A stretch of DNA of 64,000 bases, from contig NZ_LGDY01000095.1 of NCBI RefSeq assembly GCF_001279525.1, positions 53,116 through 117,115 on the forward strand, read 5' to 3'. This DNA is from Nocardia sp. NRRL S-836. GTDB taxonomy: Bacteria > Actinomycetota > Actinomycetes > Mycobacteriales > Pseudonocardiaceae. The translations under genes and the position numbers were made by a program. The notes beneath the pieces were generated by a model, which ran no database searches, was not told the DNA's origin, and saw only the letters and a list, made by a program, of their open reading frames with translations. Positions 25,558-33,461 of this stretch are shown one piece after another (position 1 is the first letter of the stretch; each line of letters opens with the position of its first letter).

Positions 25558-26040
25558 ATGCCAAGCACCTACCAGAACGAAACGAAGCTCGGCGAGGTCA
25601 CGTACCGGCTGAGCGCCACGACGGACGCGGACGAGTCCGTGGTCCTCGAACTGCTGGGGTCCGCCCCCTCGGGAGAGGTGATAGCGGACGGCCGCCTGAG
25701 ACTGCCCGTCGAAGGCGGCGCCGCGGTCGGCAAGCTGCTGTCCCGCGTCCTGGGCGCCCACACGCGCCTGCGCAGCCGCCCCTCCCGCCACGCCAACGCC
25801 AACCAGCCCTGGACCGAAGCCCTCGACTCCGACCTCCGCTGCGCCTGGCTCGCCCCGTCCACCGACGACGCGGCCGTCCTCATCCGCGCGCTGGGCGAGG
25901 AGATGCAGCGCTCCTCCACGGCCATCAGGGCCCGCCTGGCCCGCGTCGGCTGCGACCCGGACGTCCCCGGCCGCGAGCTCTCCTCCACGGCGGCCGCCCT
26001 ACTAGGGGCAATGTCAGGGCCGAGTCAGGGAAAGACCTGA
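25558..26040 (+). CDS. Hypothetical protein
   Basis: 160 aa, not recognised. The first half is predicted beta-strand-rich (GEVTYRLSATTDADESVVLEL), the second half alpha-helical with a conserved-looking WTEALDSDLRCAW stretch. No signal peptide or membrane segment. A leaderless promoter supports ATG 25558. The gene stands alone between DUF2786 and the GlsB-type gene. Confidence 0.65.
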   Translation: MPSTYQNETKLGEVTYRLSATTDADESVVLELLGSAPSGEVIADGRLRLPVEGGAAVGKLLSRVLGAHTRLRSRPSRHANANQPWTEALDSDLRCAWLAPSTDDAAVLIRALGEEMQRSSTAIRARLARVGCDPDVPGRELSSTAAALLGAMSGPSQGKT

Positions 26041-26104
26041 TTCGCGCACTCCCTCTGGCGGCGGACCCTGGAGCAGTACGCACCAGAGTCTTCAGGGGGT
26101 AACC

Positions 26105-26380
26105 GTGGAAATCACCGGCTTGATCAGCGCGCTGCTCATCGGCGCCTTCATCGGCGGCCTGGGCCGCCTGGTGGTTCCCGGCAGGCAACACGTCTCGCTG
26201 CTCACGACCATCCTCGTCGGCATCGCGGCAGCTCTGCTCGGAACCGCGGCCGCCACCGTCCTCGGCGTCGCCGACACCGCGGGCATCGACTGGATCGAGC
26301 TCGCCCTCCAGGTCGGCCTGGCCGGCGCCGGCGTCACGGTCCTGGCCAACCGCCGCGTGGGGTCCAAAGCCCCCCACTGA
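26105..26380 (+). CDS. GlsB/YeaQ/YmgE family membrane protein
   Basis: 91 aa. Three hydrophobic segments (about residues 5-25, 31-54, 63-83) with the Gly-rich first helix (GAFIGGLGRLVVPG) and loop of the transglycosylase-associated/GlsB family of small stress-response inner-membrane proteins. GTG 26105 lies behind CAGGGGG. It is followed by a hairpin terminator. Confidence 0.85.
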   Translation: MEITGLISALLIGAFIGGLGRLVVPGRQHVSLLTTILVGIAAALLGTAAATVLGVADTAGIDWIELALQVGLAGAGVTVLANRRVGSKAPH

Positions 26381-26385
26381 CCCAG

Positions 26386-26408
26386 GTGGGCGGCCTCGCG
26401 CCGCCCAC
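26386..26408 (+). terminator. Hairpin after GlsB-type gene
   Basis: A perfect 9-bp stem (GTGGGCGGC / GCCGCCCAC) with a 5-base loop starts six bases after the stop. There is no U tract, as is common in GC-rich actinomycetes. Confidence 0.6.
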
Positions 26409-26600
26409 GCCTCCGGGCGGGCCCTCCAGCAGCCGCCCGACCTCACGCGCTCCTTTGCCCCACAACGACCCCGCAGTCGTTCCACACCGGCCCGCACCCG
26501 ACCGACCACCGGCCCACACGCCGACCGCCAGCTCACTGGCCTCCGCTGTCCGCCGCCCCTCGGTCCCGCGCGCCCACCGGTCCTCGGTTCCGAGGCCACG

Positions 26601-26687
26601 CACTCCGCGTCCCGACGCGCCCGCCGCACACCGTCCGTGCCCTGATCCCGCACGCACCCGCGAGCGCCCGCCGTCCACGCGGACACC
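26601..26687 (+). repeat. Direct repeat, copy 1
   Basis: 87-bp unit almost identical to 26880-26966 (about five mismatches by eye), 279 bases apart. Weaker similarity extends about 100 bases upstream of both copies, consistent with an old tandem duplication. Confidence 0.8.
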
Positions 26688-26879
26688 GCCTCACCACCGG
26701 CCGAGCCGACGCCTCACCCGTCGGCACCCCTTGTTCCGCAACCAACCCGGCACACCTGTCACCGGCCCACACGCCCGACCGACCAGCGGCCCACGCGTCG
26801 ACCCCGCCAGCCCACAACCCGCTGGCCCTCCGCAGTCCGCCGCCCCTCGGTCGCCCGCCCGTCACCGGTCCACAGTGCC

Positions 26880-26966
26880 CACTCCGCGCCCCGACGCACC
26901 CGCCGCACACCCTCCGTGCCCTGATCCCGCACGCACCCGCGAGCGCCCGCCGTCGACGCGGACACC
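26880..26966 (+). repeat. Direct repeat, copy 2
   Basis: Second copy of the 87-bp unit at 26601-26687. No terminal inverted repeats or transposase accompany either copy. Confidence 0.8.
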
Positions 26967-26999
26967 CCCAGCCCACCCGAGGCCTACCTCGCCAGGACC

Positions 27000-27490
27000 C
27001 CTCAACCACGCCCTGGAGGAAAGCCAGGGCGTCCGTCCACAGGTAGTGCCCCGCCCCAGGCTGCACGACCATCGCAGACCGCGGGACCAACCCGGCCACC
27101 GGCGCGTCCGGCATTTCGTCTGCCAGGCGCTTGTAAGCCTGCGCCCACACATCGCAGTGCCCGTCGTAGAGAGGAGCCAACGCGACCCGATCGCAGCGGC
27201 TGTGCTGCCGCCCACCGCCTTCAGCGCGCCCGCGAGGCCGTCGCGCCAGACCTACGTCGGACCGTGCCGCAGCCCTGGAGTTCGGCGGGATCCGGTGCCA
27301 CACCCGAACGAGCGCAACGACGGCGTCACCAGTACCAGGTGCCGAACGCAGGAGGGATACCGCAGCGCATACCTGACCGCAATGGACGCCCCGGCCGTGT
27401 GCGCAGGATGTCCACGGTGTCCACACCGGACGCGGCGCGACAGGCCTCGACAACGTCGACGTGCAGGTCGTGCGAGCAAAGCCATGACCG
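27000..27490 (-). pseudogene. Alpha/beta-hydrolase remnant
   Basis: Three pieces of an alpha/beta-hydrolase appear in order on the minus strand but in different frames. First a DLHVDVVEACRAASGVDTVDI part (27405-27455), then AHTAGASIAVRYALRYPS and HLVLVTPS (about 27300-27405), then PLYDGHCDVW and VQPGAGHYLW (about 27010-27190). These match the pre-nucleophile helix, the nucleophile elbow and following strand, and the catalytic Asp/His end. At least two frameshifts separate them, the elbow reads HTAGA rather than HSAGG (nucleophile Ser replaced by Thr), and the N-terminal third is missing next to the lyase gene. Clearly non-functional. Confidence 0.75.
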
Positions 27491-27526
27491 GGAAGATCGC
27501 CAGACCGCGGGGGAGAGAGGTGGGAA

Positions 27527-28993
27527 TCAGCAGGAAGCGAACTCGTCGAGCAGGGCGGAGGCCACCTCGACGTCCGGGCTGAGCTGACGGTCGGTCATGT
27601 CCGGGTTGAGCTTCGCCTCGGCGATCTCGAACGCCGCGCGCAGCGGCGCGGTGTCGGGCACGATGCCGCGCAGCCGCAGGGCGCGCACGGCTGCGACGAT
27701 CTCGCAGGCGAGCACGAGGCGGAACGCGCCCAGCGAGCGCAGGGCCTGGCTCGCGGACTGGAAGGCGAAGCTGGAGTTCTCCTCCTGGCCGCGCGAGACG
27801 ACGGCGTTGCCGATGCTGGCGGGCTCGGCCAGGGTGCGGACCTCGGCCAGTGCGGAGTTGGCGCTGTACTCGAGGATCATCACGCCCGAGCTGCCACGCA
27901 CGCCTTCGGCCAGGAACGGTTGCAGGCCGGTGAAGTTCGGCTCGACGAGGGTGGCGAGCCGGGCGGTCGAGAGGTGGCCGGTGTGCAGCAGGGCCAGCCG
28001 CAGCCGGTCCAGTGCCTGGCCGAGGTACGCGCTGTGGAAGGCGCCGTGGTGGTAGGCGGCGTCGTCCTCGTGGCCGAAGTGGTCGGCGACGATGAGCGGG
28101 TTCTCGGCGGCGGCGTTGAACTCGACGTCGAGGACGCGGCCGAGGTCGGTGGCGGCGTCGACGGCGGGGCCGTGGATCTGCGGGAAGCAGCGGTAGCCGA
28201 ACGGGTCCTGGATACGTGCGGGCGGACGGGACGGCTCGCCCAGCAGGCGGCGCATCTCGGCGGCGACGGCGACCTGGCCGGGGTGGGGCCGGCCGAGGTG
28301 GACGCGTTCGGCGTAGGCCTCGACGGCGCCGTCGACGGCGAGGAACGACAGGGCGGCGACGACCTGCGTCGCCCTGAGCAGCTCGGACGCGTCGTGCCAG
28401 GCGAGTCCGGCCATACCGATGGTGAGGGCGTTGCTGCTGATCAGGGCGAGGGCGTCGCCGGAGTCGAGGTCGATCGGGTCCGGGGTCTGCGTGGAGCCGA
28501 GCCAGTAGCGCTCGCCGATCAGGGTGAGGCCGGTCTCGGCGAGCGCGGTGAGGTCACCGGTGCCGATCGCGCCGTACTCGTGGACGCCGGGGTAGCAGCC
28601 GCTGTTCAACGCGGCGAGCAGGGCTTCGGCCACGGCGCCGCGGACACCGGCACCGCCCGCGAGGAGCTGGTTCAGGCGCACGACCATCATGGCGCGCACC
28701 TGTTCCTCGGGGAGCATGCCGCCGAGGCCGCCGGCGTGGCTGCGCAGCAGGCGCAGACCGTGCTCGGACCAGCCCTCGGTGGTGACGATCTGGTCGCGGT
28801 TCGCGCCGACGCCGGTGGTGCGGCCGTAGACCTGTCGTCGCACGACGAGGCGCTGGCTGGCGCGCCACGACGCTTCGAGGCGGCCGATTCCGTCCGCGTG
28901 CAGGACCACAGGCGTGTGGTACCTGGCGACGCGCAGGACGTCGTCGCCGCCGAGGGACCGACCGTCCAGCACGACAGGGGTGTCATCGACCAT
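27527..28993 (-). CDS. Aromatic amino acid lyase (HAL/PAL family), atypical MIO site
   Basis: 488 aa, usual length for histidine/tyrosine/phenylalanine ammonia-lyases and aminomutases. Conserved parts include Y56 in VYGRTTGVG, the LNQLLAGGAG segment, the FQSASQALRSLG region and EYSANSALAE. The tripeptide that normally cyclises to the electrophilic MIO cofactor (Ala-Ser-Gly before Asp-Leu) reads Gly144-Thr145-Gly146-Asp-Leu. The substrate cannot be told from sequence. No hut genes are adjacent, so a role in histidine degradation is not supported. ATG 28993 gives the normal family N-terminus; the gene is divergent from the SNF2 helicase with 30 bases between starts. Confidence 0.85.
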   Translation of the reverse strand: MVDDTPVVLDGRSLGGDDVLRVARYHTPVVLHADGIGRLEASWRASQRLVVRRQVYGRTTGVGANRDQIVTTEGWSEHGLRLLRSHAGGLGGMLPEEQVRAMMVVRLNQLLAGGAGVRGAVAEALLAALNSGCYPGVHEYGAIGTGDLTALAETGLTLIGERYWLGSTQTPDPIDLDSGDALALISSNALTIGMAGLAWHDASELLRATQVVAALSFLAVDGAVEAYAERVHLGRPHPGQVAVAAEMRRLLGEPSRPPARIQDPFGYRCFPQIHGPAVDAATDLGRVLDVEFNAAAENPLIVADHFGHEDDAAYHHGAFHSAYLGQALDRLRLALLHTGHLSTARLATLVEPNFTGLQPFLAEGVRGSSGVMILEYSANSALAEVRTLAEPASIGNAVVSRGQEENSSFAFQSASQALRSLGAFRLVLACEIVAAVRALRLRGIVPDTAPLRAAFEIAEAKLNPDMTDRQLSPDVEVASALLDEFASC

Positions 28994-29023
28994 GGCGACA
29001 ATGTGAACACATAGGGTTCGCAG

Positions 29024-31999
29024 GTGCTCGTACTGCATGGCCTGTGCACGACCGACGGCGCGCTCGCGCTGTGGGCCGAGGACTCCGTGCTGCCCGCACG
29101 CAGTGAGAGCAGCCGCCGGGACGCACCGCACCCGTTCGCGGCGACCGCGGAATCACTCGCCGCGGCGCTGGGAATCGACGATGCGCGAGCGACCGTGCGC
29201 GCGTTGTTGCTGCCGTCCTACGCGTCGGGTCCGATGGCCTCGCCGGAGCTGGTGCGCGACCCCCTCACGGCGGGACGGGCCCAGCGCGGCAAGGTGCAGC
29301 TCAGGCAGTGGGGTGTGCCCACGATCCGCTTCGGCGACAGGCCGGAGATCGGCGCGGAGGTGCGGCTGAGCGACTCGGCGCGGTTCGTGTTCGACGTCGC
29401 CGCGTTCGCGGTGGACCTCGTCACGCGTGGGCGCGTGCTGCCGTCGGTCGCGCCGGACCGCCCGCGGGCGCGGTGGGTGCCGGTGCTGTCGGGCACGGAC
29501 TCGGCGCGGTTCGCCGCGTTGCAGGCCGCGATGCCGCCCGCCTGCCGGTGTGAGGAGGTCGTCAGCGAGCCGGCCGACCTGGTGCGCGCCGCGCTCACGA
29601 CCGCGGTGGACGAGCAGGTGCGGGCACGGCTCGGCAAGGTGACCCTCGCGCCGCACCGGCGCGGGGAGCAGACGACGGCGGAGGCGTGGCTCGCCGCGCT
29701 CACCGGGGACCCGGAGTTCGACGCGGACCCGGTGGAGCTCTACGAGCTGCGCGAACAGCTCGACCGGTGGCGGCGGAGCGCGGGCAACGAGAGCCCGGTG
29801 CGCACGTGCTTCCGGCTGCGTTCCCCCGAGCAGCGCGGGGACGACGAGTGGGCGGTGGAGTTCCTGCTGCAGGCCGTCGACGAGCCGAGCGTGCTGGTGC
29901 CGGCGCACCAGGTGTGGTTCGCCGACGACGCCGTGCTGCGGCGCTGGATTCCGGCGCCGCAGGAGCACCTGCTCGCCGACCTCGGCCGCGCGAGCCGCCT
30001 GCACCCCGACCTGGACGAGGCGTTGCGCGGCGCGCACCCGGCCGAGCTGGAGGTCGGCGCGGAGGGCGCGTACCGGTTCCTGACGGCGGCGCCCGTGCTG
30101 GCGCAGGCCGGGTTCGGCGTGCTGCTGCCGTCGTGGTGGCAGCAGCGGGTGCGGCTGGGCCTGAAGCTGACGACGAAGAGCCGTGGCACGGCGGGAACCG
30201 TGGCCAAGGAGAGCGAGATCGGCCTGAAGTCCATCGTGGACTACCGGTGGGAGCTCGCCCTGGGCGAGGACACGCTGACCGACGCGGAGCTCGCCGAGCT
30301 GGCCAGGGCGAAGGTGCCACTCGTGCGGGTGCGCGGCCAGTGGGTGCAGGTCGACCAGAAACGGCTCGCCGCGGGCCTGGCGTTCCTCAAACGCGGCGGC
30401 GGCCAGATGACCGCGGCCGAGGTGATGCTCCACAGTGGACTCACCGAGGAGGACGAGAGCCTGCCGCTGCCGCTGACGTCGGTGGAGGCCGACGGCTGGC
30501 TGGGCGACCTGTTGTCCGGCAAGGTCGACGAGCAGCTGGAACCGGTCGAGCCCCCGGCGAGCTTCGGCGCCGTGCTGCGCCCGTACCAGCAGCGCGGCCT
30601 GGCGTGGCTCGCGTTCCTGGACAAGATCGGCCTGGGCGCCTGCCTCGCCGACGACATGGGCCTGGGCAAGACCGTGCAGCTGCTGGCGCTGGAGGCGTTG
30701 AACCGCGCGCACGGCACACGCCCGCCGACGTTGCTGATCTGCCCGATGTCCGTCGTCGGCAACTGGCAGCGCGAGGCGGAGCGGTTCACGCCGGAGCTCT
30801 CGGTGCACGTCCACCACGGCGCCGACCGCCTCGACGGCGACGCGCTGCGCGAGGCCGTGGAGAGCCACGACCTGGTGCTCACCACCTACGCGCTCGCCGC
30901 CCGCGACGCCACCGCGCTGGGCGACCTGACCTGGGACCGCGTCGTGCTCGACGAGGCGCAGAACATCAAGAACAGCGCGACCCGCCAGTCCCAGGCCGTC
31001 CGCCAGCTCAAGGCACGCCACCGCGTCGCCCTGACCGGCACGCCGGTGGAGAACCGCCTCGCCGAGCTGTGGTCGATCATGGACTTCGCCAACCCCGGCG
31101 TGCTCGGCACGATCAACACCTTCCGCGCCCGCTTCGCCGTGCCGGTGGAACGCCACAACGACCAGGACGCCGCCGCCCGCCTGCGCAAGATCACGAACCC
31201 GTTCGTGCTGCGCCGCGTGAAGACCGACCCGCGCATCATCAGCGATCTGCCGGACAAGGTCGAGATGCGCCAGCTCTGCAACCTCACCACCGAGCAGGCC
31301 TCCCTCTACCAGGCCGTCGTCAACGACATGCTGGAGAAGATCGAGGAGGCGGAGGGCATCGGCCGCAAGGGCCTGGTGCTCGCGACGATGTCGAAGCTCA
31401 AGCAGGTCTGCAACCACCCCGCCCACTTCCTGGGCGACGGCTCCCGCGTCGCTGGCCGCTCCGGCAAGCTCGCGCGCCTGGAGGAGGTGCTCGAAGAGGT
31501 CCTCGCCGAGGGCGACAAGGCGTTGTGCTTCACGCAGTTCACCGAGTTCGGCAGCATGCTCGTGCCGTACCTGGCGGCCCGCTTCGACACCGAGGTGATG
31601 TTCCTGCACGGTGGCACGAGCAAGCAGGCCCGCGACCGCATGGTCGAACGCTTCCAGGCCAAGGACGGCCCGTCGCTGTTCCTGTTGTCCCTCAAGGCAG
31701 GCGGCACCGGCCTCAACCTGACCGCCGCCAACCACGTGATCCACCTGGACCGCTGGTGGAACCCCGCCGTCGAGGACCAGGCGACCGACCGCGCGTTCCG
31801 CATCGGCCAGCGCCGCAACGTGCAGGTGCGCAAGTTCGTCTGCATCGGCACCCTCGAAGAACGCATCGACACCATGATCGAGGAGAAGCGCGCACTCGCC
31901 CAGCTCGTCGTGGGCGCGGGCGAGAACTGGCTCACCGAGCTCTCCACCGCCCAGCTGCGCGACCTGCTCACGCTGTCCGGGGAGGCCATCGGTGAGTGA
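29024..31999 (+). CDS. SNF2-family DEAD/H helicase (HepA-like)
   Basis: 991 aa. Residues 1-490 are the poorly conserved N-terminal SNF2-associated region; the motor follows with LRPYQQRGLAWL, Walker A DDMGLGKT near 543-550, DEAQ near 643, LTGTPVENRLAELWS, and the C-terminal helicase half (CFTQFTEFG, FLLSLKAGGTGLNL, DRWWNPAVEDQATDRAFRIGQ). All motifs are intact. It probably remodels protein-DNA or protein-RNA complexes during repair or transcription. GTG 29024 has an ATAGGG box seven bases upstream. It overlaps the SWIM-finger gene by eight bases, the standard actinobacterial pair. Confidence 0.92.
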   Translation: MLVLHGLCTTDGALALWAEDSVLPARSESSRRDAPHPFAATAESLAAALGIDDARATVRALLLPSYASGPMASPELVRDPLTAGRAQRGKVQLRQWGVPTIRFGDRPEIGAEVRLSDSARFVFDVAAFAVDLVTRGRVLPSVAPDRPRARWVPVLSGTDSARFAALQAAMPPACRCEEVVSEPADLVRAALTTAVDEQVRARLGKVTLAPHRRGEQTTAEAWLAALTGDPEFDADPVELYELREQLDRWRRSAGNESPVRTCFRLRSPEQRGDDEWAVEFLLQAVDEPSVLVPAHQVWFADDAVLRRWIPAPQEHLLADLGRASRLHPDLDEALRGAHPAELEVGAEGAYRFLTAAPVLAQAGFGVLLPSWWQQRVRLGLKLTTKSRGTAGTVAKESEIGLKSIVDYRWELALGEDTLTDAELAELARAKVPLVRVRGQWVQVDQKRLAAGLAFLKRGGGQMTAAEVMLHSGLTEEDESLPLPLTSVEADGWLGDLLSGKVDEQLEPVEPPASFGAVLRPYQQRGLAWLAFLDKIGLGACLADDMGLGKTVQLLALEALNRAHGTRPPTLLICPMSVVGNWQREAERFTPELSVHVHHGADRLDGDALREAVESHDLVLTTYALAARDATALGDLTWDRVVLDEAQNIKNSATRQSQAVRQLKARHRVALTGTPVENRLAELWSIMDFANPGVLGTINTFRARFAVPVERHNDQDAAARLRKITNPFVLRRVKTDPRIISDLPDKVEMRQLCNLTTEQASLYQAVVNDMLEKIEEAEGIGRKGLVLATMSKLKQVCNHPAHFLGDGSRVAGRSGKLARLEEVLEEVLAEGDKALCFTQFTEFGSMLVPYLAARFDTEVMFLHGGTSKQARDRMVERFQAKDGPSLFLLSLKAGGTGLNLTAANHVIHLDRWWNPAVEDQATDRAFRIGQRRNVQVRKFVCIGTLEERIDTMIEEKRALAQLVVGAGENWLTELSTAQLRDLLTLSGEAIGE

Positions 32000-32846
32000 G
32001 CACTGGTCCGGCGAACGCTCCCGCTACGGCAAGACCATCAAGGTCGACCACGGCATCAAGGCCAAGAGCCAGCGCGGCGACATCGCCACCACCTGGTGGT
32101 CGCAACGCTTCCTGGAGGTCCTGGAGTCGTTCGGCATGGGCGGCCGCCTCACCCGCGGCCGCAACTACGCGCGCCAGGGCCAGGTGCTGAGCCTGTCGCT
32201 GTCCACGAGCATGGTCATCGCCCTCGTCCAGGGCTCGCGCCCCACCCCGTACAAGGCGCGCATCGCGATCAAGTCCTTCACCACCCCCGAGTGGCAGCGC
32301 ATCGAACACGCCCTGGCCGGCCAGGCCCTCTACGCCGCCAAGCTCCTGGCCGGCGAGATGCCCCGCGACATCGAGACCCTGTTCGCGGGCCTGGGCCTGC
32401 AACTCTTCCCGGCCTCCATGCGCGAGATGACGATGGACTGCACCTGCCCCGACTGGGAGGTGCCCTGCAAACACCTCGCGGCGGCCTGCTACCTGCTCGC
32501 CGAGTCGTTCGACAACGACCCCTTCGAGATCCTCGCCTGGCGCGGCCGCAGCCGGGAGGACCTACTCGACCGCCTCCGCACCCTCCGCGGCACCACGCGC
32601 TCGACCGTCACCCGCGAGGAAGCCGCGCCCCTCACCCAGTGCCTGGACACCTTCTGGCACAAGCAAACGGCCACCGGCATCCCCCTCGGCGACCCCACCG
32701 CCACGGTGCGCCCGGACGCCGTCCTCGACCAGCTCGACGCCGTCCCGATCACCATCCGCCGCGACAACCTCGTCGACCTGCTCCGCCCGGCCTACCGCGC
32801 CCTGGCGGCGCCGCCTCCCGATGTGGCCGAGCCGACCGACGCCTGA
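31992..32846 (+). CDS. SWIM zinc-finger protein, partner of SNF2 helicase
   Basis: 284 aa. The SWIM finger CxCx6CxH is visible at about residues 145-160 (DCTCPDWEVPCKHLAA). The C-terminal part is helical and unremarkable. SWIM proteins encoded after SNF2 helicases are thought to guide them to DNA or partner proteins. GTG 31992 overlaps the helicase stop by eight bases, with GGGGAGG upstream, so expression is coupled. Confidence 0.9.
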   Translation: MSEHWSGERSRYGKTIKVDHGIKAKSQRGDIATTWWSQRFLEVLESFGMGGRLTRGRNYARQGQVLSLSLSTSMVIALVQGSRPTPYKARIAIKSFTTPEWQRIEHALAGQALYAAKLLAGEMPRDIETLFAGLGLQLFPASMREMTMDCTCPDWEVPCKHLAAACYLLAESFDNDPFEILAWRGRSREDLLDRLRTLRGTTRSTVTREEAAPLTQCLDTFWHKQTATGIPLGDPTATVRPDAVLDQLDAVPITIRRDNLVDLLRPAYRALAAPPPDVAEPTDA

Positions 32847-32885
32847 ACCGGGCGCGACGGGTGCGCTGATGCCGAGGCTGGGAGA

Positions 32886-32954
32886 ACAGCGGGCAGGCAC
32901 AGCGGGCAGGCACAGCGGGCAGGCGGGCGAGGCGGGCAGGCGAGGCGGGCAGGC
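32886..32954. repeat. 13-bp tandem repeat between convergent genes
   Basis: Three units ACAGCGGGCAGGC (32886-32924) are followed, after GGGC, by two related units GAGGCGGGCAGGC (32929-32954). It lies in the gap between the converging SWIM and ThiS-like genes; no role is evident. Confidence 0.85.
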
Positions 32955-33009
32955 TCAGAGGTCCGCCGCCCATCCGCGTGGGCACGGACCTCCTGGGTGC
33001 CGCGCGGGT

Positions 33010-33294
33010 CTAGCCGCCTGCCACCGAGGGCAAGATTTGGATTTCCGCGCCGGGTGGCAGTGGGGTGGCGGGACCGTCGAGGCGGCGGCATTCCTCGCCG
33101 TTGACGTAGAAGTTCACGTAGCGGCGCAGCGCGGAGCGCTCGTCGCGCAGGCGTCGGTCCAGGCCGGGGTAGGTGGCGGCGAGGACGTCCAGGGCGCCGC
33201 CGAGGGTGGCGGGCTCGGGGACGTCGACGTCGACGTGGGAAGCACCGTCGGTCGCGGTGCGCAGAACGCCGGGGATCAGCACGGTGACCTTCAT
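33010..33294 (-). CDS. ThiS/MoaD-type ubiquitin-fold sulfur carrier
   Basis: 94 aa. Beta-grasp protein of the MoaD/ThiS family ending in the diagnostic Gly-Gly (SVAGG), the site of adenylation and thiocarboxylation by an E1-like enzyme. A conserved FYVNGEECR strand and PPGAEIQILPSV precede it. No E1-like partner or molybdopterin/thiamine gene is nearby, so the pathway is unknown. ATG 33294 overlaps the upstream 56-codon gene by ATGA. Confidence 0.88.
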   Translation of the reverse strand: MKVTVLIPGVLRTATDGASHVDVDVPEPATLGGALDVLAATYPGLDRRLRDERSALRRYVNFYVNGEECRRLDGPATPLPPGAEIQILPSVAGG

Positions 33295-33461
33295 GCGGGC
33301 ACCGCCTCTCGATCGGCCACCGCAGCGGATGTTGCCGCTAGGGACGCACGCACCGCGCGCACGAACGACGTGGAGGCGGACGACGCGGCAGCGAGCGTGG
33401 ACAACGCGGCTGCAGGACGGCCAACCACAGCCGGCGCGAGGCGGGTGGGGTGCGGGGTCAT
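33291..33461 (-). CDS. Small hypothetical protein (56 aa) coupled to neighbours
   Basis: 56 aa, Ala/Arg/Ser-rich, no recognised domain. It is supported mainly by architecture: its ATG 33461 overlaps the stop of the BNR-repeat gene by ATGA, and its stop overlaps the ThiS-like start by ATGA, so it fills the gap in the operon exactly. It could be a real small protein or a translated coupler that carries ribosomes across to the ThiS gene. Confidence 0.5.
   Translation of the reverse strand: MTPHPTRLAPAVVGRPAAALSTLAAASSASTSFVRAVRASLAATSAAVADREAVPA

Larger units (their letters stand above)
26409..26999. other. Non-coding, C-rich decayed region
   Basis: Only Pro/Arg/His-rich open frames with no domain, start signal or coding-like codon bias are present. 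The segment holds an 87-bp direct repeat and adjoins an alpha/beta-hydrolase pseudogene, so it is probably degenerate DNA. Confidence 0.6.

Noticed and set aside
26601..26966. Insertion sequence suggested by the direct repeats
   Set aside because: No transposase frame, no terminal inverted repeats and no target-site duplication are visible.
26386..27582. 398-codon Pro/Arg-rich open frame on the plus strand
   Set aside because: No start signal or domain; it spans a direct repeat and the hydrolase pseudogene on the other strand, and its composition is that of random GC-rich DNA.
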